Assembly: GCF_000019525.1 (NCBI RefSeq)
Contig: NC_010506.1
Coordinates: 2,480,001 to 2,544,000 of the forward strand
Length of the DNA stretch: 64,000 nt
Direction: 5' to 3'
Origin: Shewanella woodyi ATCC 51908
GTDB lineage: Bacteria > Pseudomonadota > Gammaproteobacteria > Enterobacterales > Shewanellaceae
Shown here: one piece after another, positions 45,750-57,229 of the stretch
How positions within the stretch are numbered: the stretch's first letter is position 1
Layout of the letters: each line of letters opens with the position of its first letter
Made by a program: the position numbers and the translations under genes
The notes under the pieces: generated by a model
Databases searched by the model: none
What the model was told of the DNA's origin: nothing
The model's input: only the letters and a program-made list of their open reading frames with translations

Positions 45750-46679
45750 ATGACCACAATTGCTGACAAGCCCGATTACTCTCTTTATTCCAATGCATTT
45801 GGTTATTTAAGACAGCCATTAGATTTCAATCCTTTAAAAAGTGATGCCGACGTGGTGGTTTTAGGTTTGCCTTTTGATATGGCAACCACTGGACGCTCTG
45901 GTGGCCGTATGGGACCTGGCGCAATACGTCAGGCTTCGGTAAACCTTGCTTGGGAAGAGACACGCTGGCCTTGGAACTTCAAACTAAGTGATCATCTTAG
46001 TATTGTTGATGCGGGCGATCTGGTTTATGACTGCGGTGATTCTGCTGATTTTACCCAGAGAGTTGAAGATTTCGCGACCGCGATTTTGGCCTCAGGTAAG
46101 GCGATGCTCAGTTTCGGTGGCGACCACTTTGTTACTTTACCGCTGCTTCGTGCTCACTATAAGACTCACGGCAAGATGGCGTTACTGCACTTTGACGCCC
46201 ACACGGATACTTACAGCCAAGGAAGTAAATATGATCATGGTACCATGTTCTTCCATGCGCCTAATGAAGGTATTATCGATGCTGACCACTCTATTCAGAT
46301 AGGAATACGTACTGAATATAATCGAGATGATCACGCTTTTAAGGTCATTGATGCTGCGACGGCGAATGATCTTAGTGCTGATGAGATAGTGGCTCAAATT
46401 ATTGAACGTATTGGCGATCTTCCTCTGTACATCACGTTCGATATTGACTGTTTAGATCCCGCTTTTGCGCCGGGTACAGGCACCCCTGTTTGTGGCGGTA
46501 TTACCAGCGATAAAGCGATGAAAATCATTCGTGGTCTAGCCGGTGTCAATGTTGTGGGTATGGATGTGGTTGAGGTTGCGCCTGCTTATGATAACGCTGA
46601 AATTACAGCATTAGCTGGTGCAACGTTAGGACTTGAGATGCTGCACGTATGGGCTGAATCAAACAAACGTAATAAATAA
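45750..46679 (+). CDS. speB: Agmatinase
   Basis: A 309-residue ureohydrolase. Manganese-binding motifs are [20 protein letters not shown] and [17 protein letters not shown], complete for the arginase/agmatinase family. With SpeA it gives putrescine and urea from arginine via agmatine. A perfect GGAGG stands 6 nt before the ATG. It begins 29 nt after the AdoMet decarboxylase gene. Confidence 0.95.
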   Translation: MTTIADKPDYSLYSNAFGYLRQPLDFNPLKSDADVVVLGLPFDMATTGRSGGRMGPGAIRQASVNLAWEETRWPWNFKLSDHLSIVDAGDLVYDCGDSADFTQRVEDFATAILASGKAMLSFGGDHFVTLPLLRAHYKTHGKMALLHFDAHTDTYSQGSKYDHGTMFFHAPNEGIIDADHSIQIGIRTEYNRDDHAFKVIDAATANDLSADEIVAQIIERIGDLPLYITFDIDCLDPAFAPGTGTPVCGGITSDKAMKIIRGLAGVNVVGMDVVEVAPAYDNAEITALAGATLGLEMLHVWAESNKRNK

Positions 46680-46712
46680 GCTGTTGCTCCTATGGATAGA
46701 GGATAAAGATAG

Positions 46713-47354
46713 ATGTCAAAGCTGAGTGATATCAGACGAGAGTATTCATTGGGTGATCTCCACAGAGACGCTTTGCCTGATGAACCTATGAGCTTATTCT
46801 CTAAATGGATGGAGGAGGCGAGGGACTCTGAGTTATTGAGCGATCCTACCGCTATGTCCATTGCAACTGTGGATGAGAGTGGACAACCTTTTCAACGTAT
46901 TGTGTTGTTGAAGCGATTTAGTGAAGAGGGTTTTGTTTTTTTCACTAATTTAGAGAGCCGTAAGTCGCAGCAGATAGCCCATAACGCAAAAGTGAGCTTA
47001 CTGTTCCCTTGGCACTCTTTAGAGCGCCAAGTGGCGATAACTGGTGAAGCAGAGGCTTTGTCGACGGCCGATGTGATGAAGTATTTTATCACTAGACCGA
47101 AAGAGAGCCAGATAGCCGCTTGGGTATCACAGCAGTCGAGTAAAATTTCAGCAAGGCAAGTGCTTGAAACTAAATATGCTGAGATGAAGGCGAAGTTTAG
47201 CAAAGGTGAAGTACCGCTGCCTAAATTTTGGGGAGGGTATCTCGTCAAGCCTTCGAGTATTGAGTTTTGGCAAGGCGGAGAGCGCAGACTTCATGATCGC
47301 TTTCTCTATGATAAAGGGCAGTCTGGCTGGGATATCTCTCGCTTAGCACCGTAA
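46713..47354 (+). CDS. pdxH: Pyridoxamine 5'-phosphate oxidase
   Basis: A 213-residue FMN enzyme, normal length. [20 protein letters not shown] is the conserved N-terminus; [25 protein letters not shown] and the C-terminal RLHDRFLYD and W..SRLAP complete the family signature. It makes pyridoxal phosphate, the cofactor of SpeA. It follows speB by 33 nt with its own AGAGGA site, so it may be read from the polyamine operon. Confidence 0.96.
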   Translation: MSKLSDIRREYSLGDLHRDALPDEPMSLFSKWMEEARDSELLSDPTAMSIATVDESGQPFQRIVLLKRFSEEGFVFFTNLESRKSQQIAHNAKVSLLFPWHSLERQVAITGEAEALSTADVMKYFITRPKESQIAAWVSQQSSKISARQVLETKYAEMKAKFSKGEVPLPKFWGGYLVKPSSIEFWQGGERRLHDRFLYDKGQSGWDISRLAP

Positions 47355-48068
47355 GTTTTTGGCTGTCTACTTGTGCGTTGAATGAACCCATAAGGGGATA
47401 ACTATTATGTCATTTATTCACTTTGAATTAGTTTGTCAAAAACACTCTGAATAGATCAACTTCTTATATTGATTGGTATAAAAGGGACTGTGAATACAGT
47501 CCCTTTTTTATTGGGATGAAAACATACTCAATTAATACCAATCAGTATAAAGATTTGATCGCTCAGCGAGAGTTTAGCGGTCCTGAGGCAAGGTCCTTAA
47601 TTGCTCCTCGGCTCTAGCATCCTGCTTCGCCCTACCTCCTATATCTGACTTCCATGGAAAGGAAGAAATGTCTTATTTTGTATGGAACAAAATAGACCAT
47701 ATCGTCTTGCATTAATGACATTCACCACATCTGACCTCCAGGGTCTTAAGCGTTCCATACGCTTTAAAGACATTTCCCATATCCCTATGGGTCAGTGGAG
47801 GAAATGTCTTATGTATGTCAGGAACATACAAGACCATGTGGCTTGCAACGAGTGAAGAGCATAATGAAACTAGGTTTAAGCTCCCTCTTTGTTTATAAAA
47901 AGTCGCAGCATCAGCACCGCTAAAACTCGCCTGTAAGGAGTGTTTTTGGCTGCCTACTTCTGCGTTGAATGAACTCATAAGGGAATAACCATTCTATCAT
48001 CCATTCGCCTTGAATTAGTTTGCCAAAAGACACTCTGAGTAGATCAACTTCTTATACTGATTGGTATA
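47355..48068. repeat. Composite intergenic repeat element flanked by 127-bp direct repeats
   Basis: A 126-bp segment at 47355-47480 and a 127-bp segment at 47942-48068 are about 85-90% identical and in the same orientation; each starts GTTTTTGGCTG and ends in the TGATTGGTATA motif. Between them lie a terminator (47481-47510), an inverted copy of the motif (47535-47548) and two related 50-bp segments (47661-47711 and 47797-47847), both reading GAAATGTCTTAT and ending CTTGCA. No transposase frame is present. The whole 790-bp gap between pdxH and the yceI-like gene is taken up by it. Confidence 0.8.
47481..47510 (+). terminator. Terminator after pdxH
   Basis: AAAGGGACTGT / ACAGTCCCTTT perfect 11-base stem with loop GAAT and T-run, 127 nt after pdxH and inside the repeat-rich gap. 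Confidence 0.88.
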
Positions 48069-48144
48069 GTTCATTCTTATTTACATTCACTGTGTTTGAT
48101 TCATATACTGTGTTGACTATTTCTGAATCTATTTAGGATCTGAC

Positions 48145-48720
48145 ATGAAACGAACATTGATAGCCCTAGCTCTTGGGACTGTAAGCTTTATGACGTCGGC
48201 AGCTCCATGGACCATCGATAATCAAAGCTCTGAGATTAACTTTATTACCACAAAAAAGGTGAATGTCTCTGAGGTACATGAGTTTAAACAGTTTTCAGGC
48301 AGTTTAAATGAGAAAGGAGAGTTTTCACTCTCAGTTGAACTGGCAAGCGTATGGACCAATATAGAGATCCGCGATGCCCGCATGAGAGAGATCTTGTTCG
48401 AGGTGGAGGCATTTCCTAAGTTGGAGCTCCAGGCGAAAGTTTCACCTGGTGTATTAGCCAAGATGGCGGTTGGCTCCCGCAGTGAGATGCAACTTAATGC
48501 CGAACTCTCTTTCCATGGTAAAGAGCAAACGGTGCCGATGAGAGTGAGTGTAGTTAAGCTCAGTGAAAAAGAGGTGCTAGTGCTCAGTAGCCAGCCTGTA
48601 ATTATTAATGCTGAGCAATTTGGCCTTTCTAGTGGAGTTGAGAAGCTTCGTGAAATTGCTGGGCTAACCTCTATCGGTCATTCAGTGCCAGTATCTTTTA
48701 TATTGAACTTAACCCGTTAG
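48145..48720 (+). CDS. YceI-family periplasmic protein
   Basis: A 191-residue protein with a cleavable signal peptide (MKRTLIALALGTVSFMTSAA, cut after about residue 20) and a YceI-like lipocalin fold. WTIDNQSSEINFITTKK, FSGSLN and the FHGKEQTVPM strand are typical. YceI proteins bind isoprenoid or amphipathic ligands in a beta-barrel; the biological role is uncertain. It is alone, downstream of the repeat-rich gap. Confidence 0.88.
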   Translation: MKRTLIALALGTVSFMTSAAPWTIDNQSSEINFITTKKVNVSEVHEFKQFSGSLNEKGEFSLSVELASVWTNIEIRDARMREILFEVEAFPKLELQAKVSPGVLAKMAVGSRSEMQLNAELSFHGKEQTVPMRVSVVKLSEKEVLVLSSQPVIINAEQFGLSSGVEKLREIAGLTSIGHSVPVSFILNLTR

Positions 48721-48848
48721 CGTTTTTCGGTTGTAAATTGAGCCCTTAACCATTAAATGGTATTAAAAAGTTAAAAAAAGGCCAATTAAACTGGCTAATG
48801 AGCATGGCTTCAACCATGCTCTTAATGAGTAGTAGCATAGAGGTAAAG

Positions 48849-49199
48849 ATGGTTACCGATAAAGATGGATATACGCACCTAATTCAATTTCTCACTGAGC
48901 ATTTGTCACTGTTTGAAGGCAAGCATGATGAGTCATTGACCGATGATACTGTTTTAGAGCTATTTGAAGAGCAGCTCGCTGCACAGATCATTATGGTGTG
49001 TGGACAGAATCCATCTTTAAACTTTGCACAGAGAAATAAAGTGATTAGGGAGGTAGACGCTATCGTTTATGATCTTGAAGAGATATTGGCAAGTGTCGCT
49101 CACCAAAAAGTCACACCTGAGCAAATTTCATTTATCACAGAGTTTTCAGGTTTAATTAAAAACCTGTTTGATCAAGAGATTGCTAAACTACTGGTTTAG
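48849..49199 (+). CDS. Small acidic protein, possibly DUF3802
   Basis: A 116-residue, mostly helical, acidic protein (MVTDKDGYTHLIQFLTEHLS). It resembles the Shewanella/Vibrio family DUF3802 as far as I can recall, of unknown function. ATG 48849 has AGAGG five bases upstream; a longer frame from 48798 begins with a low-complexity Met/Ser stretch and is less likely. No signal peptide, no helix-turn-helix, no catalytic motif. Confidence 0.7.
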   Translation: MVTDKDGYTHLIQFLTEHLSLFEGKHDESLTDDTVLELFEEQLAAQIIMVCGQNPSLNFAQRNKVIREVDAIVYDLEEILASVAHQKVTPEQISFITEFSGLIKNLFDQEIAKLLV

Positions 49200-49362
49200 T
49201 AAGTAGCCATCTTTTTTGGGCTATTAGATTTGGGTCAACTCAATATGGCATCTAAGCTTTTTAGTAAACCAAGCGGAAACAGATCCACTCCTCGAGGTGA
49301 AAATGATGCCACGCTAATCTACTCATTTCACGATTACTATTTTTTTGAGCAAGGAGCGCGCT

Positions 49363-49728
49363 ATGCTTGAACTGTTAAATGGTTTTGACCATGATACAGT
49401 TGCCATTAGAGCAACAGGTGTCGTGACAGGTAAAGATTATGATCAGCACCTAATGCCTGTTATTGAAGATAAGCTAAAAGATCATGCCAGCATCAAGCTG
49501 TGGTATGAGTTTGACGATAAATTTGAGGGAGTGACTGTTGGCACGCTTTGGGATGATGCAAAAATAGGTCTATTTCACCTGAACGACTTTTACCGTGTTG
49601 CAATTATTACTGACAGTCAGTTGGTTGCAGGCATGGCCAATACCTTAGCTTATATGATCCCGTGCCCTGTGAAAGTTTTTGCACGAAGTGAGGCTTCTGA
49701 AGCCACACATTGGATGAAAGAGTCCTAA
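49363..49728 (+). CDS. SpoIIAA-like (STAS-fold) protein
   Basis: A 121-residue cytosolic protein of the SpoIIAA-like/PF11964 family: LNGFDHDTVAIRATGVVTGKDYD at the start, LWYEFDDKFEGVTVGTLWDDAK, and RVAIITDSQ in the middle. The fold is shared with STAS anti-sigma antagonists, but the phospho-accepting serine is not obvious and these proteins have no agreed function. AAGGAG lies 7 nt before ATG 49363, which decides the start over an upstream in-frame codon. Confidence 0.85.
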   Translation: MLELLNGFDHDTVAIRATGVVTGKDYDQHLMPVIEDKLKDHASIKLWYEFDDKFEGVTVGTLWDDAKIGLFHLNDFYRVAIITDSQLVAGMANTLAYMIPCPVKVFARSEASEATHWMKES

Positions 49729-49857
49729 TCGGTTATCCCACTGTGAGTTCGTTCAACGCAGAACTCATTAATGACCTTGCTTTAAAAGCGCTTAATTCTT
49801 GCCTAGTAATGACAGCTTAATACTGATTGATATTAATTTTATAAAGAAAATTTAATC

Positions 49858-49882
49858 TGCCGACTCTGTGTCGGCATTTTTA
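49858..49882 (+). terminator. Terminator after SpoIIAA-like gene
   Basis: TGCCGAC / GTCGGCA perfect stem with loop TCTGT, followed by TTTTTATTTG. Confidence 0.88.
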
Positions 49883-49927
49883 TTTGTTTGTTAGTATGGT
49901 GGCACGTAATTCAAAGAAGGAACCGAA

Positions 49928-50797
49928 ATGGTTAAAATTATTGGCTTTTGTATTTTATTTATGACGACAGCTGCGTGGGCTGGAGATAAAGCCATTATAG
50001 GTCCTACGGCCCATATGTTCGTTACTGAAACGGGCTTAAATTTCGAAGCAAGAATCGATACTGGCGCTGGAAATACCTCCCTGCATGCTTATGATCTTGA
50101 AGTGGAAGGTGGCAGCGCTAAGAAGATGAAAGATAACGTGGGCAAAATGCTCATGTTCACCACTGAAAATGCAGCAGGTGAAAAGAAACGTCTAAAGGGA
50201 AAGATTGTTAAAACATCAACAGTAAGTAACTCTCAAGGACGTGAGACACGTTATATGGTTGAGCTCCATGTAGGTGACAAAGGTTTTGAGCGAAAGGTGA
50301 AAGTTAACCTAAGAGATCGCAGCCATATGGATTATAAGCTGTTGATAGGACGTAACTGGTTAAAAGGTAAGTATATCGTCGATGTTTCAGATAAAAAGTT
50401 AATTGGTCCTGTGGCCCCAATTAGTATTGTTGAAACTGGACTTATGTTTAAAACACGTATCGATACTGGCGCGGTTGAAAACTCGCTTCATGCTGTGGAT
50501 CTTCACGTTGAGGGCGGCGTTGATGATATGGAGAAAAACCTAGGTAAAATACTTAGTTTTACCACAGAAAACGAGAAGGGAGAGGCAAAGCGCGTCCATG
50601 CTATGATTGTTGAAACCTCCCTTATTCGTAATGCTCAGGGGAGTGAAGTACGATATATGGTGGAGTTAACCATAGGTGAGAAAGGCCAGGAATATAAAGT
50701 TAAGGTCAACCTCAGAGACAGAAGCAAAATGAGTAACAAGTTACTGATTGGACGTAACTGGCTTCAAGGTCATTACTTAGTGGATGTTTCAATTTAA
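49928..50797 (+). CDS. Secreted protein with two tandem retropepsin-like (PF05618/RimB-like) domains
   Basis: A 289-residue protein with signal peptide (MVKIIGFCILFMTTAAWA). Residues about 22-153 and 157-289 are two copies of the same domain, roughly 55-60% identical. Each has an aspartic-protease-like loop (IDTGAGNTSLHA with Asp44; IDTGAVENSLHA with Asp179), an RYMVEL strand, VNLRDRS, and the closing LLIGRNWL. The family (putative ATP-dependent zinc protease, PF05618) usually has a single domain. Two fused copies could form an intramolecular pseudodimer like a pepsin. Target unknown; periplasmic location inferred. Confidence 0.82.
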   Translation: MVKIIGFCILFMTTAAWAGDKAIIGPTAHMFVTETGLNFEARIDTGAGNTSLHAYDLEVEGGSAKKMKDNVGKMLMFTTENAAGEKKRLKGKIVKTSTVSNSQGRETRYMVELHVGDKGFERKVKVNLRDRSHMDYKLLIGRNWLKGKYIVDVSDKKLIGPVAPISIVETGLMFKTRIDTGAVENSLHAVDLHVEGGVDDMEKNLGKILSFTTENEKGEAKRVHAMIVETSLIRNAQGSEVRYMVELTIGEKGQEYKVKVNLRDRSKMSNKLLIGRNWLQGHYLVDVSI

Positions 50798-50825
50798 AGA
50801 CTCATCAATCATTATTTCTTGTAAA

Positions 50826-50852
50826 TAAAAAAGATGCTGCGGCATCTTTTTT
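50826..50852. terminator. Bidirectional terminator
   Basis: AAAAAAGATGC / GCATCTTTTTT stem with short loop, between convergent genes, T-runs on both strands. Confidence 0.9.
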
Positions 50853-50872
50853 ATTTGTGTTGTTAACTTGAG

Positions 50873-53491
50873 TTAGGTCTTTTTAGCGAAGTGACAGATA
50901 GTGCGCATATACTGATTACTTTTAGCTTCCAGGATGATCTGACCACTAAATTGCGCTTTTAACCATCCATTAAGTCTCGACAGACTGCGTTGACTGTTAT
51001 TTGAAAGCAGTTGCTCATTGAGTTGAGCAAGTTTCTCTGGGCTTACTCCTATGCCGTTATCTTCGACAATAATGGTGATCGCTTCGCTCTCCTGTGTCGC
51101 TCTTATGATGATGTTGCAATCGGAGCGCTTATCAATAAAAGCATGGCTAAGACTGTTATTAACAATAGAGTAGAGCAGGAGTAGCAGATCCCAAGAGGGA
51201 AGATTAACGATAATATGCTCATCGCACTCTAGCTCAAGGCTAATATTCTCCTCTGTTAATTTAGGCTCAAACACTGCAAGGAAATGACTGAGAAACTGAG
51301 ATAGATTAATCGCTTTGATAGCTTCGTTTTTGCTCAAAAGTATCTGCTGAAAATGCCTTAATGTGTCAGTATTGTGGGTCAGCAGCGCTAGCATAGTATC
51401 GAGTTTGGTTTCCGCTTCCTGTTCATTTTGACACATCTTCGCCACGAGATGATCTTGCTCTATCATCTGCCTCTTAATAAGGGCTGAGAACATTGCTGGA
51501 AATAGTAGATAAACACTGGAGTCCATGTGTCTTTGCTGCTGAGCGCCTAAATTTTCATGCTCTATTTGGTTAATAACTTCTTTTTGTAGAGCTATTTGCT
51601 GTTGAGCTTGCTTAATCTGCACACTTAATTCTGAGATCTCATTAGTCAATTGCAGGTTATTGTCGTGCAGCTCCTGGGTGATAACTTTTTGAGAGCTGAT
51701 GTCGAATGCCATATTACCCATGGAGATGGTCTCGCCTTCATCATTAACAATGGGAAATTTTGTTATCTGATAGAGGGTCTCACCATGGGAGGAGGGGAAG
51801 GCTTGTTCAAAGCTCTGGGGCTCCTGCGTGTCTAAAGTAATTTTATCGTGTTTCAGTATCAACTCTGCAATGTGGGGAGGAAAAAGCTGCAGATCTTTCT
51901 TGCCTAAAATTCCATGTCTTTCAATGCCAATAACTTCACAAAATCTGTCATTGACTAAAGTGTATGAGCCTTGAATATCTTTAACAAATATTAGGTTATG
52001 AGAAGCATTGAGTAATGAATTAAGTTGAGTCTTGCGTAATTTCAGCTCATTTTGAGCCAGTTGCTGCACGGCAAGTTGTTCCTCTAAGGCTAAGTTACTG
52101 GCATCTAAGCTGGCAAATGCGACTTCAAGTTGATGATTGCGAAACACAAATGCTTGAGCTAGTTGTCCAACTTCATCTTTGCGGTTAGCCGCTTCCAGTT
52201 CGAGTTTAGCAACTTGATTCTCCTTTAAGGCAAAAACCATACTTGATATGGGGCGAATAAAGAGTCTGTGTTGCAACAAAAAGAGTAATAGCAGGCCGAA
52301 AAGCTGCATTATAACCAGATAGAAACCAATCCTTGCTGCAATATTATTGGCCTCCTCATTAATCGAATCCAGTGGGGTGACTAAAATGATTTTCCAGTAG
52401 GTACTGGGCATCAAGAAGATAGATACTAATGACGCTTGATTACTCTGCTCGTTTGGGCTGAGCTTGAATGAGGTGATAAGCTCTGCAGTATTGAGAGTTT
52501 TACTGGCGTTTAGGTTTATCAGGGCTGCAAGCTTATCTCTTTGGTTCACCGGAGTGCTCTGTAATAGAGAGCTTAGTTGCTCCTGACTAAACGCTGGGTG
52601 TTGTTGGGCGCGCTGAATTAACTGCTCATCGACCTCAAGTAGTTTCTGGTTGATGATTGCCAAGTTTTGCTTCTCTTTAGCCAATTGGGAGAGTGGTTTA
52701 AATAGTGAGTTGGGCTCAATAAGTTGTGGAGATTGATGCTCATCGGGGAAGGCGATAACCTTATTGAGATGATCTAGAGCAAAAATATAGCTTTTATTTT
52801 CAGTTTTCTCATTGACTGCTTCATTAAAGAAGTGAGCTAAACCTGAAAGGGTGATATCTATCGTCGCAACACCAAGAAATTGATGTTCTGACCACATAGG
52901 AACCGAGGCGGTTAACATGGTCTCTTTGGTGTAGGTATCGATATAGGCTTGCGACCACAACACGGTATTTTGGGGGTAAAAACGTATGGGTTTGTACCAA
53001 CTCTCTTGATGATAATCTGGGCCAATTTGACTATTGTACCCCTCGATTTGTTGTAACTCTAAGCTTTTGTTTCTGGACCAAAAAAAACTGTCTCTCTCCT
53101 TTTCTTGATTGAAAGCTGCAGGCTCTGGCCAGAGTCCGCCGCCAGAGATAAGCTGATGTTTACCGTCAGTATTAAGTAAAGCTGGTATTGAGTCCTGTAA
53201 CACTTGAGTATTGTTACTGTAGAGCTGACCGAGTGAGGCGATAGAGCTAGCCAAACTCTCAATTTTCGTGGTGGTCTGCTCTAAGGTTGCAACAAAGGCT
53301 AAGCCTTGATTTTGGCTGAGTACTATCTGAGTTTCTAGATGATGGCTTTTCTCAATAGTAAAAATCAGCCAAACACTGGAGATGATGATGAGTGATGCGA
53401 TGATAAATTGAATAAAGGAGAACTTGATCGGTAAACTGTCGCGCCAGCGTAGGACCTTTATGGGGGAGTGAGTTGGACTAGAGTTACCCAT
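50873..53491 (-). CDS. PAS-containing membrane sensor kinase with dCache-like input domain
   Basis: An 872-residue inner-membrane sensor. Helices at about 22-45 and 385-410 bracket a periplasmic dCache-like domain. A HAMP-like segment (about 410-460), coiled coil, PAS domain (about 490-605; NLIFVKDIQGSYTLVNDRFCEVIG), a second coiled coil and an HATPase_c domain (about 735-870) follow. The N-box is IVNNSLSHAF and G1 is VEDNGIGVS. No usual H-box (HELRTPL-like) is visible before the ATPase; the closest is THNTDTLRHF. No response regulator gene is adjacent. It may phosphorylate a distant partner or act without phosphotransfer. Confidence 0.85.
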   Translation of the reverse strand: MGNSSPTHSPIKVLRWRDSLPIKFSFIQFIIASLIIISSVWLIFTIEKSHHLETQIVLSQNQGLAFVATLEQTTTKIESLASSIASLGQLYSNNTQVLQDSIPALLNTDGKHQLISGGGLWPEPAAFNQEKERDSFFWSRNKSLELQQIEGYNSQIGPDYHQESWYKPIRFYPQNTVLWSQAYIDTYTKETMLTASVPMWSEHQFLGVATIDITLSGLAHFFNEAVNEKTENKSYIFALDHLNKVIAFPDEHQSPQLIEPNSLFKPLSQLAKEKQNLAIINQKLLEVDEQLIQRAQQHPAFSQEQLSSLLQSTPVNQRDKLAALINLNASKTLNTAELITSFKLSPNEQSNQASLVSIFLMPSTYWKIILVTPLDSINEEANNIAARIGFYLVIMQLFGLLLLFLLQHRLFIRPISSMVFALKENQVAKLELEAANRKDEVGQLAQAFVFRNHQLEVAFASLDASNLALEEQLAVQQLAQNELKLRKTQLNSLLNASHNLIFVKDIQGSYTLVNDRFCEVIGIERHGILGKKDLQLFPPHIAELILKHDKITLDTQEPQSFEQAFPSSHGETLYQITKFPIVNDEGETISMGNMAFDISSQKVITQELHDNNLQLTNEISELSVQIKQAQQQIALQKEVINQIEHENLGAQQQRHMDSSVYLLFPAMFSALIKRQMIEQDHLVAKMCQNEQEAETKLDTMLALLTHNTDTLRHFQQILLSKNEAIKAINLSQFLSHFLAVFEPKLTEENISLELECDEHIIVNLPSWDLLLLLYSIVNNSLSHAFIDKRSDCNIIIRATQESEAITIIVEDNGIGVSPEKLAQLNEQLLSNNSQRSLSRLNGWLKAQFSGQIILEAKSNQYMRTICHFAKKT

Positions 53492-54822
<1,331 letters not shown>

Positions 54823-54837
54823 CGGAGCTGTATTAGC

Positions 54838-57225
54838 ATGAAATTTAGTGAATCTTGGCTTCGTGAGTGGGTCAATCCAAACATTAGCCGTGACGAGTTG
54901 TCACATCAAATTACGATGGCTGGTCTAGAGGTCGATGGCGTAGATGGTGTTGCCGGTGAGTTCTCTGGCGTTATCGTTGGTGAAGTTGTCGAGTGCGGTC
55001 AACATCCTGACGCCGATAAATTACGCGTGACTAAGATTAATGTCGGTCAAGATGAGTTAATCGACATTGTCTGTGGTGCATCTAACTGTCGTCTTGGCAT
55101 CAAAGTGGCTGTGGCTATGGTTGGTGCTGTACTGCCGGGTAATTTTAAGATCAAGAAAGCCAAACTGCGTGGCGAGCCATCTTTTGGCATGCTTTGCTCT
55201 TATGGTGAGTTAGGTATCGATATTGAAAGTGATGGTATTTTAGAGTTGCCATCAGATGCTCCTCTTGGTACCGATCTTCGTGAGTACCTAAGTCTTGATG
55301 ATGCGGTTATCGACGTTGATTTAACGGCTAACCGTGCCGATTGTCTTGGTATGGCTGGACTTGCCCGTGAAGTGGGTGTACTTAATCGCCAAGCGGTAAC
55401 TGAGCCAACATGGGAAGCGGTTGTTCCCTCGATTGATGACAGTGTTCAGGTAGATCTTCAGGCACCAGCATCATGTGCTCGCTATTTAGGCCGAGTTGTT
55501 AAGAACATCAATGTGAAGGCTCAAACCCCACTTTGGATGCAGGAAAAACTGCGTCGTAGTGGCATTCGCTCTATCGATCCTATCGTTGATATTACCAATT
55601 ACGTGTTGATTGAGTTTGGTCAGCCGATGCATGCCTTTGATCTTGCAAAACTTGAGGGTGACATTCAAGTACGTATGGGAAATGGCGCTGAGAAGCTCAC
55701 ACTGCTCGATGGTAACGAGATCACGGTTCCAGCGGACAGTTTAGTCATCAGTGACGAAAAGAAGCCTCTAGCGCTTGCTGGGGTGTTTGGAGGTGAATTC
55801 TCTGGTGTTGGTGCTGAAACTCAAGATATTATGCTGGAATGTGCGTATTTTGCGCCACTTGCTATTTTGGGTAAGACTCGCCGTTTAGGTTTGCATACTG
55901 ACTCATCGCATCGTTTTGAGCGTGGTGTTGACCCAGAGTTGCAACATAAAGTGATGGATCGTGCCACGCGTCTAGTGCTTGACATCTGTGGTGGTGAAGC
56001 GGGTCCTGTCTGTGAAGCTAAGTCAGAAGAGAACCTGCCTAAGCCAGTTGGGATCACACTGCGCCGCAGCAAGTTAGACCGTATTTTAGGCCATCATATC
56101 AGCGATGCTGAAGTGACAGAGATTCTTCAACGCCTAGGTTTCAATGTCGCGGTAAGCGAAGGCCAATGGGAAGTGGTAACAGCAACTTACCGTTTTGATA
56201 TGGCTATCGAAGAGGATTTGATTGAAGAGGTGGCTCGTATCTACGGATATAACAATATCCCTAACACGGCCCCCATTGCTTCTTTGAGCATGCCTGATCA
56301 TAAAGAATCAGATATCAGCTTAAAGCGAGTTCGTAGCATGTTGGTGTCTCGTGGTTTCCAAGAAGCTATCACCTACAGCTTCGTTGATCCTAAGATGCAG
56401 GCACTGGTTCATCCAGAGCAAGAAGCGATGATTTTACCAAATCCTATCTCAGTTGAGATGTCGGCAATGCGCCTATCAACACTAACTGGTCTGTTGAGTG
56501 CGGTAGGGTATAACCAAAGTCGTCAGCAGAATCGTGTTCGCCTTTTTGAATCTGGATTACGCTTTGTTCCAGACGAAAATGCTGATTCTGGCGTGCGTCA
56601 GCAGGCGATGTTAGGTGCGGTTATTTCTGGTGCTCAAAACGACGAACATTGGTCAATGGAGTCAAAAACTGTCGACTTTTTCGACCTTAAGGGTGATCTT
56701 GAGGCAATTCTCGGCTTGACAGTATCCGACGAAGAATTTACTTTTAGATCAGCAGCGCACCCAGCGTTACATCCGGGGCAATGTGCTGAAATATTAAGGA
56801 ATGATAGAGTAATCGGTGTTATTGGTGCAGTACATCCTAGTTTAGAGAAGCCTTTCGGACTCAATGGTAAAACAATTGTTTTTGAACTTGAATTAGATGC
56901 TTTGTTGCATGCACGTCTTCCGCTAGCCCAGACTGTATCTAAGTTTCCTGCCAATCGTCGAGACATCGCCATCTTAGTTGATGAGGAAGTTTTCGCCGGT
57001 GATGTTGTAAAAATGATAAGAAAAGTTGGCCAAAATCAGTTGGTTGGCATAAACTTATTTGACGTATACCAGGGTAAAGGTGTTGAGCCGGGCCAAAAAA
57101 GCCTAGCGATTGCACTTACATTACAAGACAACACTCGTACACTTGAAGAGAAAGAGATAGCTGAGATGGTTGATTCAGTTGTTGACGCTCTTAAGACCGA
57201 GTTCAACGCATTGTTGAGGGATTAA
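54838..57225 (+). CDS. pheT: Phenylalanyl-tRNA synthetase beta subunit
   Basis: A 795-residue beta subunit with tRNA-binding EMAP-like domain (about 40-150), B3/B4 editing domain (about 210-390), B5 (about 400-475) and C-terminal anticodon-binding FDX-ACB (about 700-794). [13 protein letters not shown] is the family start. With PheS it forms the heterotetramer that charges tRNA-Phe and edits Tyr. ihfA begins 4 nt after its stop. Confidence 0.98.
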   Translation: MKFSESWLREWVNPNISRDELSHQITMAGLEVDGVDGVAGEFSGVIVGEVVECGQHPDADKLRVTKINVGQDELIDIVCGASNCRLGIKVAVAMVGAVLPGNFKIKKAKLRGEPSFGMLCSYGELGIDIESDGILELPSDAPLGTDLREYLSLDDAVIDVDLTANRADCLGMAGLAREVGVLNRQAVTEPTWEAVVPSIDDSVQVDLQAPASCARYLGRVVKNINVKAQTPLWMQEKLRRSGIRSIDPIVDITNYVLIEFGQPMHAFDLAKLEGDIQVRMGNGAEKLTLLDGNEITVPADSLVISDEKKPLALAGVFGGEFSGVGAETQDIMLECAYFAPLAILGKTRRLGLHTDSSHRFERGVDPELQHKVMDRATRLVLDICGGEAGPVCEAKSEENLPKPVGITLRRSKLDRILGHHISDAEVTEILQRLGFNVAVSEGQWEVVTATYRFDMAIEEDLIEEVARIYGYNNIPNTAPIASLSMPDHKESDISLKRVRSMLVSRGFQEAITYSFVDPKMQALVHPEQEAMILPNPISVEMSAMRLSTLTGLLSAVGYNQSRQQNRVRLFESGLRFVPDENADSGVRQQAMLGAVISGAQNDEHWSMESKTVDFFDLKGDLEAILGLTVSDEEFTFRSAAHPALHPGQCAEILRNDRVIGVIGAVHPSLEKPFGLNGKTIVFELELDALLHARLPLAQTVSKFPANRRDIAILVDEEVFAGDVVKMIRKVGQNQLVGINLFDVYQGKGVEPGQKSLAIALTLQDNTRTLEEKEIAEMVDSVVDALKTEFNALLRD

Positions 57226-57229
57226 AAGT

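Noticed and set aside
46892-47248. 118-codon frame opposite pdxH
   Set aside because: Antisense shadow of a well-conserved gene, no ribosome site.
47712-47978. 88-codon frame on the minus strand in the repeat-rich gap
   Set aside because: Composed of repeat-element sequence, no ribosome site, no protein-like pattern; such frames are commonly annotated as hypothetical proteins by mistake.
47355-48068. Possible CRISPR array or insertion sequence in the repeat-rich gap
   Set aside because: Repeats are few, long and diverged with no uniform spacers, and there is no transposase or cas gene. A passive repeat element fits better.
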